The translations under genes and the position numbers were made by a program. This document shows positions 1-7,681 of a stretch of DNA of 38,406 nt, one piece after another. The stretch spans positions 1-38,406 of the forward strand of contig JALQCR010000059.1 in NCBI GenBank assembly GCA_023336205.1, read 5' to 3'. Under the pieces are notes generated by a model that was not told the DNA's origin, did not search any database, and was given only the letters and a program-made list of their open reading frames with translations. Position 1 is the first letter of the stretch, and each line of letters opens with the position of its first letter. The stretch comes from Pseudanabaena sp. Salubria-1. Lineage in GTDB: Bacteria > Cyanobacteriota > Cyanobacteriia > Pseudanabaenales > Pseudanabaenaceae.

Positions 1-72
1 AGCTTTTTTATTTAAAAATAATTAAAAAAAAAAAAAAAAAAAAAATTTGGGGGGCCCCCCCCCCCCCCCCCC
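1..72. other. Low-complexity contig edge
   Basis: The first 72 bases hold a run of 22 A (24-45), then TTT, six G (49-54) and 18 C (55-72). Such stacked homopolymers at a sequence end suggest an assembly or sequencing artefact next to a hairpin repeat, because ordinary repeat sequence starts right after it at about 73. No gene is seen here. Confidence 0.6.
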
Positions 73-82
73 ACAAAAAGTT

Positions 83-110
83 GGTTCTGGGTTGAGCGCA
101 AAGCGCTATA
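83..110 (-). repeat. Conserved arm of the palindromic repeat family
   Basis: On the minus strand this reads TATAGCGCTTTGCGCTCAAC followed by CCAGAACC. The same module occurs at 1464-1490 (plus) and at 15279-15307 (minus), each time beside a long hairpin. Here the hairpin that should follow is replaced by the homopolymer edge of the contig. 111-256 contains no other recognisable feature. Confidence 0.6.
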
Positions 111-256
111 AATTTGTGATTTCAATCACTCCCATCAAGTTCTGTGGTCACGCTTAACTATCTAACCTGTCACACTAAGCCCAGTTAGTCATCACAGACT
201 TATCAAGCAAATTAGTTAAACATAGGAAACGTGAAGAGCGTTCTATGTAGCTAGTT

Positions 257-490
257 ATGATTATTTTATCTTTATCGGAAATCCAAGCGACACACTTCCC
301 AACTCCTTGGGGAAGTGAGAAAGGCATTTGCTATTTAGGAAAGACATTTTTGCCAATCAATATCCATGTAAATCAACAAGAAGCGATCGCAGCCTGTCGG
401 CAGGACTTAGATTTGGGGATGCTATCGATTATTGTTGATGAGGGCAATTACCTTTCCCAGTGGTGGTATTTTTCAGAATCTTTTATATAG
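257..490 (+). CDS. Small conserved hypothetical protein
   Basis: A 77-residue soluble protein with no membrane segment or signal peptide. It starts with ATG and runs MIILSLSEIQATHFPTP, then a glycine/tryptophan-rich first third (PWGSEKGICYLGK) and an acidic second half with VDEGNY and a WWYF patch. From memory, proteins with the same pattern (LSLSEIQA then PTPWG.EKGICY then VDE) are widespread in cyanobacteria, but their function is unknown to me. It stands alone; a strong hairpin between it and the convergent phzF-like gene ends both transcripts. A HIP1-like GCGATCGC lies inside the frame, as in other native genes here. Confidence 0.6.
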   Translation: MIILSLSEIQATHFPTPWGSEKGICYLGKTFLPINIHVNQQEAIAACRQDLDLGMLSIIVDEGNYLSQWWYFSESFI

Positions 491-514
491 ATTTACTTAG
501 CCAAATTAGGACAT

Positions 515-569
515 AAAACCTACAAGATAAGTGACGGCGCGAAGCGCCGTCACTTATCTTGTGGGTTTT
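515..569. terminator. Bidirectional hairpin terminator, apex GCGAAGC
   Basis: A 26-bp stem with a GAA loop: left arm 515-540, right arm 544-569, one T/G wobble. It lies between two convergent genes, so it can act on both. The right arm includes bases of the stop codon of the phzF-like gene (568-570). Member of the palindrome family with GC-RAA-GC apex described in the findings. Confidence 0.75.
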
Positions 570-1386
570 AAATTGATATTGTGCCGCGCAAGAAGGTCAT
601 AGCTTCACCTTTCAGTAAAACCCTAGCTCCGCGATCGCTAACTATAAGTTCGCCTGTTCGCGCTGATAACTGTTTTGCCTTGAGATCGCTCTTACTAAGA
701 CGCTTTGCCCAATAGGGAGTCAAACTACAATGGGCGGAGCCAGTCACAGGATCTTCCTGAATTCCAGCTTTCGGTGCAAAAAATCGCGACACAAAGTCAT
801 ATGAACGATCAGGATCTGCGATCGCAGTAATGATAAAGCCAAAACCATCTAGTTCGGCAATGCGTTCATATTGTGGCTGAAAATTTTGGACTGCGGACTC
901 AGACTCTAATAAAACTGTTAAATAATCTTCAGCCTGACCCAAAATTTCATAAGGGCGATCGCCAAACATCGCAGCTAATAATTGTTGCGATCGCTCTGAG
1001 CAAGTTCGATAAAAAGTAGCAGGAAAATCCATCACGATTAGCTGATCTTCAAAGCTAATGGTTAAATCGCCACTTAGGGTAGAAAAAATAATTGGTAAAT
1101 TGGTGTCAAGCACCGATAATTCGCGCAAATAATGTGCGATCGCGAGGGTAGCATGACCACAGAGAGGGACTTCCTGTTTCGGCGTAAACCATCGCAATTG
1201 GAAATGATTTTGAAAAGAATTTTTATCTAAAGGTTTAGCAAAGGCCGTTTCTGAGAGATTCATTTCAGCGGCAATTTGCTGCATTTTCGCCTCTTCGGGA
1301 AATTCGTCAACTAATATTGTTGCCGCAGGATTACCTCGAAATGTTTGATTGGTGAAGGCATCAATAATAGCGATCGCAAGTTGCAT
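568..1386 (-). CDS. PhzF-family isomerase-like protein
   Basis: About 272 residues, the usual size for the PhzF / diaminopimelate-epimerase-like fold. Hallmarks are visible in order: IIDAFTNQTFRGNPAA near the N-terminus, NLSETAF with the expected catalytic Glu (residue 46 from the chosen start), VPLCGHATLAIAHYL in the middle and DPVTGSAHCSL in the C-terminal half. The family includes PhzF (phenazine synthesis) and many enzymes of unknown substrate; no phenazine genes are nearby, so no pathway is assigned. An open frame continues upstream to 1422, but those 12 codons come from a 56-bp palindrome; ATG at 1386 followed by QLAIAIIDAF matches the family start and is preferred. Cytoplasmic, single gene. 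Confidence 0.85.
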   Translation of the reverse strand: MQLAIAIIDAFTNQTFRGNPAATILVDEFPEEAKMQQIAAEMNLSETAFAKPLDKNSFQNHFQLRWFTPKQEVPLCGHATLAIAHYLRELSVLDTNLPIIFSTLSGDLTISFEDQLIVMDFPATFYRTCSERSQQLLAAMFGDRPYEILGQAEDYLTVLLESESAVQNFQPQYERIAELDGFGFIITAIADPDRSYDFVSRFFAPKAGIQEDPVTGSAHCSLTPYWAKRLSKSDLKAKQLSARTGELIVSDRGARVLLKGEAMTFLRGTISI

Positions 1387-1398
1387 ATATAGCAATCC

Positions 1399-1454
1399 TA
1401 AATGGTTTGTGAGTAGGGGCAATTCATGAATTGCCCCTACTCACAAACCATTTA
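1399..1454. repeat. Perfect 56-bp palindrome
   Basis: The two halves, 1399-1426 and 1427-1454, are exact reverse complements with no spacer. The centre contains GGGGCAATTCATGAATTGCC. A related 28-bp core lies at 12179-12206. It sits 12 bases upstream of the phzF-like start codon, so it could affect its transcription or simply be an inserted repeat. Confidence 0.85.
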
Positions 1455-1462
1455 ATCTCATA

Positions 1463-1556
1463 TATAGCGCTTTGCGCTCAAACCCAAACCAAGAAAAAAT
1501 TTGCAAGCGTTGCGAAGCGACGCTTGCAAATTTTTTCTTGTGGTTCGTTTGATCGG
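1463..1556. repeat. Palindromic repeat element with conserved outer arms
   Basis: The element has a left flank ATAGCGCTTTGCGCTCAAAC, a hairpin with arms about 1490-1513 and 1517-1540 (apex GCGAAGC), and a right flank TGGTTCGTTTGATC. The outer flanks are partly complementary to each other. Nearly the same flanks surround a different central stem at 31532-31612, so the outside is conserved and the inside varies. It lies between the phzF-like gene and the lipoprotein gene. Confidence 0.75.
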
Positions 1557-1611
1557 TAATTGCTGTAGGTGGCGAGGCTTCACCGCAGCATCAAAAAATT
1601 AGATCGGAAGA

Positions 1612-2322
1612 TTAAGGAATAGCCAAATCAGCATTTATAACTTGGCTGTTAGATATTTTAAAGAAGTAATCTTTTAGTTCAGCAAACTTAGGCTCGATCG
1701 CTCCATACGTCAAAATCACAAACTTGTTATTACGGCGTTGTAATTTACTATTAGCTTGAAATTTAATTTTCTTGTTTCCCATAGCTATGGTTGATGTCCA
1801 TTCAATCACAATATTTCCTGTAGCCTCAGTTACAGGCGCTTTCATCTCAAAATCTGGTTGATTGCTGTACATCTCTTTAATAATTACAGCAAAAACATCA
1901 TTTAGTCGATTTTCAGGGATTTCGCTCGGAGGTATAAAAATATTTACGGAAATTGTCGCTCTTCCTGCCTGCTCATTCCAAGTCACCAGTAATTCACCCG
2001 TTTGACTCTTATCAATTAATTTCCATCCTTTCGGTACATCCATTTGCATAAGTCCCGAACGATGTTTGTATAGTTCAAGGTCTTTTATTTGTAGTTCAGG
2101 TAAATTAATAGGAGCAATCTCAGGTTTTGGACTAGGTGAACTAGTTGGTGATGGGCTTATAGTTGCAGTCGCAGTGGTTGTAGGCGTAGGGGGAACTTTC
2201 GTAGTATCGTTTGCTGGCATAGAAAAATTATTATTACTAGTATCAGAATTACCACAGGCTGTAAATAAGCCTGTAGCGATCGCAGTTAGTAATAAAATCG
2301 AGAGCCTTCGAGAGAGGAACAT
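1612..2322 (-). CDS. Predicted lipoprotein, possibly PsbP-like
   Basis: A 236-residue protein with a classic lipoprotein start: basic MFLSRR, a hydrophobic stretch (SILLLTAIATGLF) and the lipobox-like FTAC with Cys23. A low-complexity Thr/Pro/Ser linker follows (about 27-70, including TPTTTATATISPSPTSSPSP), as in surface-tethered proteins. The C-terminal domain of about 155 residues begins LMQMDVPKGWKLIDKS and has the look of the PsbP/DcrB fold (a VPKGW motif, alternating strands). Likely anchored in a membrane facing the periplasm or lumen. The PsbP-like assignment is by impression only. The ATG at 2322 is the only start that keeps the signal peptide. Confidence 0.6.
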   Translation of the reverse strand: MFLSRRLSILLLTAIATGLFTACGNSDTSNNNFSMPANDTTKVPPTPTTTATATISPSPTSSPSPKPEIAPINLPELQIKDLELYKHRSGLMQMDVPKGWKLIDKSQTGELLVTWNEQAGRATISVNIFIPPSEIPENRLNDVFAVIIKEMYSNQPDFEMKAPVTEATGNIVIEWTSTIAMGNKKIKFQANSKLQRRNNKFVILTYGAIEPKFAELKDYFFKISNSQVINADLAIP

Positions 2323-2345
2323 AATGTTTCGTGATGTTGCGTTCT

Positions 2346-2394
2346 AATCAAACCCAGACAATTTAAAAGCCTTGCAAAGCAAGGCTTTTAAATT
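2346..2394. repeat. Palindromic repeat with apex GCAAAGC
   Basis: Perfect 16-bp stem (2360-2375 and 2379-2394) with AAA loop, preceded by AATCAAACCCAGACA, which resembles the outer flank of the elements at 1463 and 31532. It lies between pyrC and the lipoprotein gene, and may terminate pyrC transcription. Confidence 0.65.
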
Positions 2395-2427
2395 CGCTCA
2401 TTCATGGTTAACCATTGTGTCGCTAAT

Positions 2428-3816
2428 CTAACCAAACTGCAACGCTTGACCACGCGCATCAGGATTAACTTTGCCATTAGCATACACGACCTGACCACCG
2501 ACAATCGTAGTCACTGCCCAGCCTGTGAGTTCCCATCCAGCGAAGGAACTCCAGCCACATTTAGTCAACAAATCTTCATTTTTTACAGGTTTATAGTTAA
2601 GAAGATCTACTAATACTAAATCAGCATCCCAACCAATCTGAATCTCGCCTTTGTTGGCGATTTTGTACCCTATAGCTACATTTCTGCTCATCCATTCACT
2701 GACCTGATGCACAGTACAACGTCCTTTCATTGCTTCCGTCAACATCAGCGCTAGAGAAGTCTCCACCCCTGGCATTCCCGATGGCACATTAGCTGGCTCT
2801 AGTAATACTGTCTCCTTAGAGGATTTTTCGGATTGGTTAGCTTGAATATCTTCACTGGCGGCTAGTCCTTTCTCTGCTAAGGTGTGTGGCGCATGATCAG
2901 TCGCAATAAAGTCGATTACGCCATCTAACAGGGCTTGCCACAATATTTCTTGATCGCGAGGCGATCGCAAGGGTGGATTCATTTGCGCTAGAGAGCCAAT
3001 TTTCTCGTAAGCCCCAATATTCATTAGCAAATGCTGCGGTGTCACTTCGGCTGTGACCCATGCAGGTTTTTCTTGACGCAAAAATTCTGCTTCTTCACCT
3101 GTGGACATATGCAATATATGCAACCGTCGCTGATATTTTTTTGAAAGCTTTACGGCTAGTTTCGTCGCATTGAGCGCCGCTTGATTGTCCTGAATTAAGG
3201 AATGCTTAGCAGGATCTTTACTATCGGCAAATTCAATGCGGCGTTGGGCAATTCTGGCTTGATCCTCAGCATGAACCGCGATTAAGCGATCGCCCTGCGA
3301 GAAAATCTTGTCTAACAAATCCTCTTGATCGATCAACAAATCCCCATGCATCGATCCCATAAATATTTTGATGCCACAGGTAGGATTAGCTGTGAGCAAG
3401 TCAGGCAAAGTTGCGCCTGTCGCCCCAATAAAAAAGCCGTAATTAACTACGCATTTGCTAGCCGCTCGACTGAGCTTGTCATCCAATGCTGCCTGTGTAA
3501 TCGTCAATGGGCGCGTATTCGGCATTTCTAAAAAGCTAGTTACGCCACCCTTCGCGCAAGCATGACTAGCCGATCGCAAATCCTCTTTAAGCTCTAGCCC
3601 TGGTTCGCGAAAATGCACCTGTGGATCGATGACTCCCGCTAGCAAAGTCAAACCCTGTGCTTCGATGATTTCTAAAGGTTGGTCATCAGTACTTAGCTCA
3701 GTGGGATCGAGGGAAGGAGAGATCGCTGCAATCTTGCCATGTTGAATATAAACATCACCTACTAAGGTTTGGCGATCGGGCAGAATAATCGTGCTTTGTC
3801 TAATTAATATGCTCAA
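2428..3816 (-). CDS. pyrC: Dihydroorotase
   Basis: Catalyses reversible cyclisation of N-carbamoyl-aspartate to dihydroorotate in pyrimidine synthesis. The 462-residue length fits the class I enzyme. Visible motifs are DPQVHFREPG (residues 64-73), MPNTRP, GIKIFMGS with the lysine expected to be carbamylated, HILHMSTGEEAE and FIATDHAPHT with the catalytic Asp. In the first metal motif the usual D-x-H-x-H reads D-P-Q-V-H, so the first His is Gln; I recall this variant in other bacterial sequences. The start is TTG at 3816, supported by AGGAA upstream and by the absence of any in-frame ATG before MPNTRP. It lies 15 bases after the stop of the IS-broken gene, so it probably belonged to the same transcript, and the IS may now supply or block its expression. 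Confidence 0.92.
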   Translation of the reverse strand: MSILIRQSTIILPDRQTLVGDVYIQHGKIAAISPSLDPTELSTDDQPLEIIEAQGLTLLAGVIDPQVHFREPGLELKEDLRSASHACAKGGVTSFLEMPNTRPLTITQAALDDKLSRAASKCVVNYGFFIGATGATLPDLLTANPTCGIKIFMGSMHGDLLIDQEDLLDKIFSQGDRLIAVHAEDQARIAQRRIEFADSKDPAKHSLIQDNQAALNATKLAVKLSKKYQRRLHILHMSTGEEAEFLRQEKPAWVTAEVTPQHLLMNIGAYEKIGSLAQMNPPLRSPRDQEILWQALLDGVIDFIATDHAPHTLAEKGLAASEDIQANQSEKSSKETVLLEPANVPSGMPGVETSLALMLTEAMKGRCTVHQVSEWMSRNVAIGYKIANKGEIQIGWDADLVLVDLLNYKPVKNEDLLTKCGWSSFAGWELTGWAVTTIVGGQVVYANGKVNPDARGQALQFG

Positions 3817-3831
3817 AATAAAATTCCTATC

Positions 3832-4708
3832 TTAATCAACTCTAATGCCAGCTAATTTTTCTTTTTGATTCACAAAGTAATCATGAACGAAAGACAAAAT
3901 TTCAATACGATCATCGTAGATAATATGCAATTGATTAGTGAAATTTGTGCTGCGTGGAAACACTCGCCAGCGAACAGGCTCTCCCTCAATCGTCATAGAT
4001 TCACCATTACTTAAAGCAATGACGAGAGAATTATCACACTCAATCACTGTTCCAAACGGAGCAACATTAGCAGAAACAACATCACCGTCCGAAAGACTTA
4101 AATCAATTGTCCCCAAATCGTTGAATTTCCCTTTGTCAGGATTGTAGGATTTGACCTCTATAGTACCGTCATGATACTGATAAATTTTGTCATGCGCTCC
4201 CCATGAGAAACCTTTGCTTGTAAACAAATCTTCCGAAGAAATTATGCCCTTAAATAACCGTGTTGGTTTCGTGTTGTTAAAAGAACTATTTGATTTTTTT
4301 TGCTTCTCAAAACTAGCAAGAAATGATGAATTGGTGTTAGACGAACCATATATGCTTTGATAAGACCAACCACAGCTATTACAGTGATTTTCTGCTAACT
4401 GGTTCGGCATAATTTTGGCATCAGGCTCGTAGTTTGTAGACTTAATTGGTAATTCGTAAAGACCACCAGAACCAGTTGCTAAAGCCAAAGAAGTATAGTT
4501 GTTTGAGGCTGCTAAGTTAAGGACAGGAGCGTCCCAATGCTTTTGGAATCGTTTTCCAGAATCTTCATTTTTACTATCTTGTTTTTGTGAAGAGAATAAA
4601 CCTGACTTTAGACCAACATATATTTGGCGATAATATATTTCCGAATCAGCATGTGGAAACGGCAAAGGGTTATTTTGATGTCTAGATTTAAACTGAATAT
4701 CATTTATA
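3832..4708 (-). pseudogene. 3' part of an IS-interrupted gene of unknown function
   Basis: The frame is open without a start codon from the IS edge (4708) to TAA at 3832, about 292 codons. The first ATG-like start an ORF finder would use is an internal TTG at 4665. Upstream codons (INDIQFKSRHQNNPLPFPHAD) are clearly coding in style. The protein is rich in Asn, Ser and Lys, has a CNSCGW pair of cysteines and short beta-like segments (DGTIEVKSYNP, GTIDLSLSDGDVV) suggesting a beta-propeller or sandwich; I do not recognise the family. The missing N-terminal piece is at 6014-6118. Directly upstream of pyrC (15-base gap). Confidence 0.7.
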
Positions 4709-6013
4709 CCCTTAGTGGTGCAGAAAACTCAGGAGAGTCTCAAGATGAGACAATGGTAATACGAGCAAATTCGATACGAAAATCTAACTTTTCGCGTTTG
4801 GCAATAGAAGCACAGGCAGGGGGAGGATTAGTTCTAGGGAAAATCTGCAAAAGAGGAAGAGGTTTTTGTTGGTAAAGAAGGGTGTGAAGCTGACGGAGAC
4901 CGAGTTGCAGAAAACTCAAGCCGCGATGATCGTGCCAATCAATAGCCGCCCTTTGCCCCAAACGCACCAACATTATGCCAAGAATTACAGCAATCAGGTT
5001 AGCCGTGGCAAGGAGCATAAACAAACAGGTAAGAGATTGAGCATCACGGAGATGCGAGCTAACCACATTAAAAGCCGCCGACTTGTAATCCTTAAAATGA
5101 GGTTCAATACCGCCAAAGCGTTTGCCATAGAGAGCAAAAGTCTTTAATGAAGGGGGAATATCGCTAAGGACAGCCCATGAACCGTTAGCCATGTCTAGGT
5201 TAGCCGTCGCTAAATGACAATTAACATCACCGAGTACGGTGACATCGGGAACTAGATAAGCTTGCTCTGCGGGAGGTATCAGTTGTTCAACACGCTTGGT
5301 TGTACCTGTTGGCAGAGTCACTAGCAGATCGCTCTTTGCGCGAATTGCCCAAGACCAGTGATTTTGCTGTAACCATCGGATTAATTCCCCATGTTCAAAA
5401 CCTCGGTCGGCAAGCAAGGTCACCGTACTTTGTGGCGGCAATAGAGAGCGTACTTGTTCTAAGACGGGACGATAATGTTCAAAGCCAACTGTAGCGCTGC
5501 CATGCTCTAGTACTACTTGAGCTAGAGTAATCGACCTCCCTCCCCAAATCAAGCATACTTCTATAAGACAGAATTTATCCCACAGCATACTTGTGTCTAA
5601 GGCTAGTTCCAACGATTCTCCTGCAAATGCTTGGAGAAAGTGCTTCACCAATGGGTTATAGAATCTCTCGGCGATGATATGTGGATTATGCACAAAGTAG
5701 CTTAGTCTTTCCATCTGACTTCTGGCTTGGCACTCTCGATGGCTCAAATAGGGCAACCAATGACTCAGACTTGCCCTTCCTGATTGCAATATCGCGGCTA
5801 CTGCCTCCGCAAATCCTTGGAGATGTCGCTTATCTTTTGGCTTGAGCCATTGACGCAGTTGTTCTTGTAGCTGAAGATATAGGTGGGGCATTTGTATAAG
5901 ATCTTTTGTTGAGGAACTTGAGTATCTCATCTCTTGCCCTTTTTATTCCTCTTGTCTCATTTTGAGATTCTATGCCTGTCAACCCTTTCCAGACTTTTCT
6001 GCACCACTAAGGG
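4709..6013 (-). mobile_element. IS4-like insertion sequence, 1305 bp
   Basis: Terminal inverted repeats of 19 bp, CCCTTAGTGGTGCAGAAAA, at 4709-4727 and, reversed, at 5995-6013. It carries one transposase gene on the minus strand. No target-site duplication is visible: left flank ends ATCATTTATA, right flank begins AGAAACAGTC. Together with the frame loss between the two gene halves this suggests a deletion at or after insertion. It interrupts the gene upstream of pyrC. Confidence 0.85.
4740..5930 (-). CDS. IS4-family DDE transposase
   Basis: 396 residues, full length for this type of transposase. The DDE catalytic core can be followed: LALDTSMLWDKF (first Asp), VTLLADRGFEHGEL (second Asp) and GGIEPHFKDYKSAAF (Glu, in the Y/F-x2-x-E..K context typical of the IS4 superfamily). 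The basic N-terminal region (KPKDKRHLQGFAEAVAAIL, then LSHRECQARSQMERLSYF) is the usual DNA-binding part. The start is ATG at 5930 with a purine-rich AAGAG before it; a second ATG 13 codons in is possible. Frame, motifs and terminal repeats are intact, so the element may be active. Confidence 0.88.
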   Translation of the reverse strand: MRYSSSSTKDLIQMPHLYLQLQEQLRQWLKPKDKRHLQGFAEAVAAILQSGRASLSHWLPYLSHRECQARSQMERLSYFVHNPHIIAERFYNPLVKHFLQAFAGESLELALDTSMLWDKFCLIEVCLIWGGRSITLAQVVLEHGSATVGFEHYRPVLEQVRSLLPPQSTVTLLADRGFEHGELIRWLQQNHWSWAIRAKSDLLVTLPTGTTKRVEQLIPPAEQAYLVPDVTVLGDVNCHLATANLDMANGSWAVLSDIPPSLKTFALYGKRFGGIEPHFKDYKSAAFNVVSSHLRDAQSLTCLFMLLATANLIAVILGIMLVRLGQRAAIDWHDHRGLSFLQLGLRQLHTLLYQQKPLPLLQIFPRTNPPPACASIAKREKLDFRIEFARITIVSS

Positions 6014-6118
6014 AGAAACAGTCCACTGAGACTTATCTTTAGATTTATTGCGATGATCGAGTTTAATTGTGTAATTTTGATTGGAAACTACATTTGGGAA
6101 AAATGGCAAAACGGTCAT
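6014..6118 (-). pseudogene. 5' part of the IS-interrupted gene upstream of pyrC
   Basis: A frame from ATG (6118) reads MTVLPFFPNVVSNQNYTI, then KLDHRNKSKDKSQWTVS, exactly 35 codons up to the IS terminal repeat. It has no stop and its composition (Asn, Ser, Lys) matches the fragment on the other side of the IS. Joining both fragments directly gives a frame shift, so a few bases were lost or changed at the junction. I infer that both belonged to one gene of roughly 330 codons. Its promoter would lie in 6119-6235, where nothing else is seen. Confidence 0.65.
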
Positions 6119-6235
6119 GCTTAGTGAAGTCTATTATACTGTGAAAGTCTAAATGGTTAGTTTATGGAGTGATCTATAAAAATCGTGAAAATAAATTTTT
6201 CCCTAGCTATACTAACATCGCTCACGTTAACTTAG

Positions 6236-7333
6236 TTAAAAATTAAGATACTCCTTAATAATCTCAATTTGCTTTTCTTCTATCAGCTTTTGGTCGGGAT
6301 ATTTAGGGAGTTTGGTATTTTTCATCGCTGATTCCATCTCCTGCTCCAGCTTACTGACCTCAGCGATGAGGGTGTCATAGGGGACTTCGCCGTTACGGAT
6401 TTGACGGATAAATTGAGCATCACCTGTGATTTCTCGGTTAGGAATCACACCCTCTCCCTTCAAAATCTCAATCCCAGATTTGAGTAGGCGATAGCAATGC
6501 CCAGAATGTTTGCTGTCATATCCCACCTTCTCCTCAATCTCTGCACGTTTGGAATTGCGATTTTTGCGCCATGACTGAAAAGCTTCGTATTCTTGTAGTG
6601 CTTGTCGATAGGTTTGAGTATTGTGCAGCAAGGTAATAAATTCATTGGTTGACCTCGTGTAGTACTGCACTGCGGGAAGTAGTTCTTCCACTAATGGATA
6701 TTGCTTGAGTAAACCCTTGTAATCAACATGGGTTAGCAATTCGGTAGCCACTTCGCTATATTGGCTGGCATCCTTAATTAAAATATAGAGAAACTCAAGA
6801 AAGGCATTTAGCTGTTCTTTGCGTAATGGATTTTCCTCTAGTCCATAGTCTTTAGGATTTGGTGGCAACGAGAAAAAATCTGGGTCTTCCTTGTACCGCA
6901 GTAACCATTTTCTGTGGGTCTGCACCTTTTTGATTTGGGCGTGAGCATAGCCAGAATAGCTATAGAAAACTTTTTGGCTTAAAAAAGCATCACGGATTTC
7001 AATTAAAGATTCACCGAATCTAGTTAGAATCAGATAGTCACTTCTATCTATCCATAACAATTCAAGAATATTGGGATTGTTGAGTGTTGCCAAATGACAA
7101 AACTTTTTGATGTTGTAGATATTACTATCAGTATCGGTCAAAGCTGAATACAGACAATTTGGGTCAGAGAAACTATCTAATTGCTCAAAGTTCTGTGTGC
7201 CAATAAAATAAGGCAGCGTGGGAATGCAGATTCCTTTGTAGTCATAGTCGCTATTCTCATTGTGAACCCTATATAGCCTAGATCCTGTCAAAGCTAGTAA
7301 AATTGTTCTTGTTTCAACTTCTAGTCTTTTCAT
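6236..7333 (-). CDS. RlaP-type predicted nucleotidyltransferase
   Basis: 365 residues. The N-terminal nucleotidyltransferase core of the DNA polymerase beta superfamily is clear: LALTGSRLYRVHNENSDYDY with G-S and D-x-D metal-binding aspartates, then KGICIPTLPYF. This pattern is typical of the family often called RlaP (RNA-ligase-associated pol-beta nucleotidyltransferase, PF10127). The middle has ATLNNPNILELLW and the helical C-terminal part ends with YDSKHSGHCYRLLKSGIEIL, also seen in that family. Real substrate unknown; adenylation or other NMP transfer is inferred. It starts 3 bases after the small ribbon-helix-helix-like gene, so the two are surely co-transcribed. No RNA ligase gene is nearby. 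Confidence 0.8.
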   Translation of the reverse strand: MKRLEVETRTILLALTGSRLYRVHNENSDYDYKGICIPTLPYFIGTQNFEQLDSFSDPNCLYSALTDTDSNIYNIKKFCHLATLNNPNILELLWIDRSDYLILTRFGESLIEIRDAFLSQKVFYSYSGYAHAQIKKVQTHRKWLLRYKEDPDFFSLPPNPKDYGLEENPLRKEQLNAFLEFLYILIKDASQYSEVATELLTHVDYKGLLKQYPLVEELLPAVQYYTRSTNEFITLLHNTQTYRQALQEYEAFQSWRKNRNSKRAEIEEKVGYDSKHSGHCYRLLKSGIEILKGEGVIPNREITGDAQFIRQIRNGEVPYDTLIAEVSKLEQEMESAMKNTKLPKYPDQKLIEEKQIEIIKEYLNF

Positions 7334-7336
7334 AAT

Positions 7337-7549
7337 TTATCTTTTGACAATGGTATAGGAACTACCTCTTTCATTAGCTCTTTGCAAAGGTTTATTCCTA
7401 GCATTGCTTTCAATGACTTCCCAATCAGCATTCTCTAGCACAGCATCCAAGACATCCGATAGATTACAACGCTGCTCATAGGCAATGCGTCTTAGGATAT
7501 CGTGATGTTCTGGCAGAACATATACAGGCTTTCTCTGTGTTTGCGCCAT
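7337..7549 (-). CDS. Small ribbon-helix-helix-like protein
   Basis: 70 residues: KPVYVLPEHHDILRRIAYE, then a helix-rich CNLSDVLDAVLENADWEVIE and a basic tail (RNKPLQRANERGSS). A short beta strand followed by two helices suggests a ribbon-helix-helix DNA-binding protein, of the kind that serves as antitoxin or autoregulator. The fold is inferred from pattern only. The gene is transcribed away from methyltransferase M1 and ends 3 bases before the nucleotidyltransferase start, an arrangement like antitoxin-toxin pairs. The 132-base divergent region 7550-7681 would contain the promoters of both units. Confidence 0.6.
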   Translation of the reverse strand: MAQTQRKPVYVLPEHHDILRRIAYEQRCNLSDVLDAVLENADWEVIESNARNKPLQRANERGSSYTIVKR

Positions 7550-7681
7550 TTTTAACTTAGCAATAAATGGATTGTTGTTATCCTAACATAGCTAAGTGCC
7601 TAATTTGACAATTGGCTAATTAGCTGCTTTAATTATTTGATAAGTTCTTAAAAGTAAAAATCTCTCGGTATCTGAAATTCA

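Noticed and set aside
1387..1422. Longer N-terminus for the phzF-like protein
   Set aside because: The extra codons lie inside the 56-bp palindrome, and family proteins start at QLAIAIIDAF or equivalent.
4866..5494. Plus-strand frames inside the IS4-like element
   Set aside because: They are shadows of the transposase gene, with no motif or start signal of their own.
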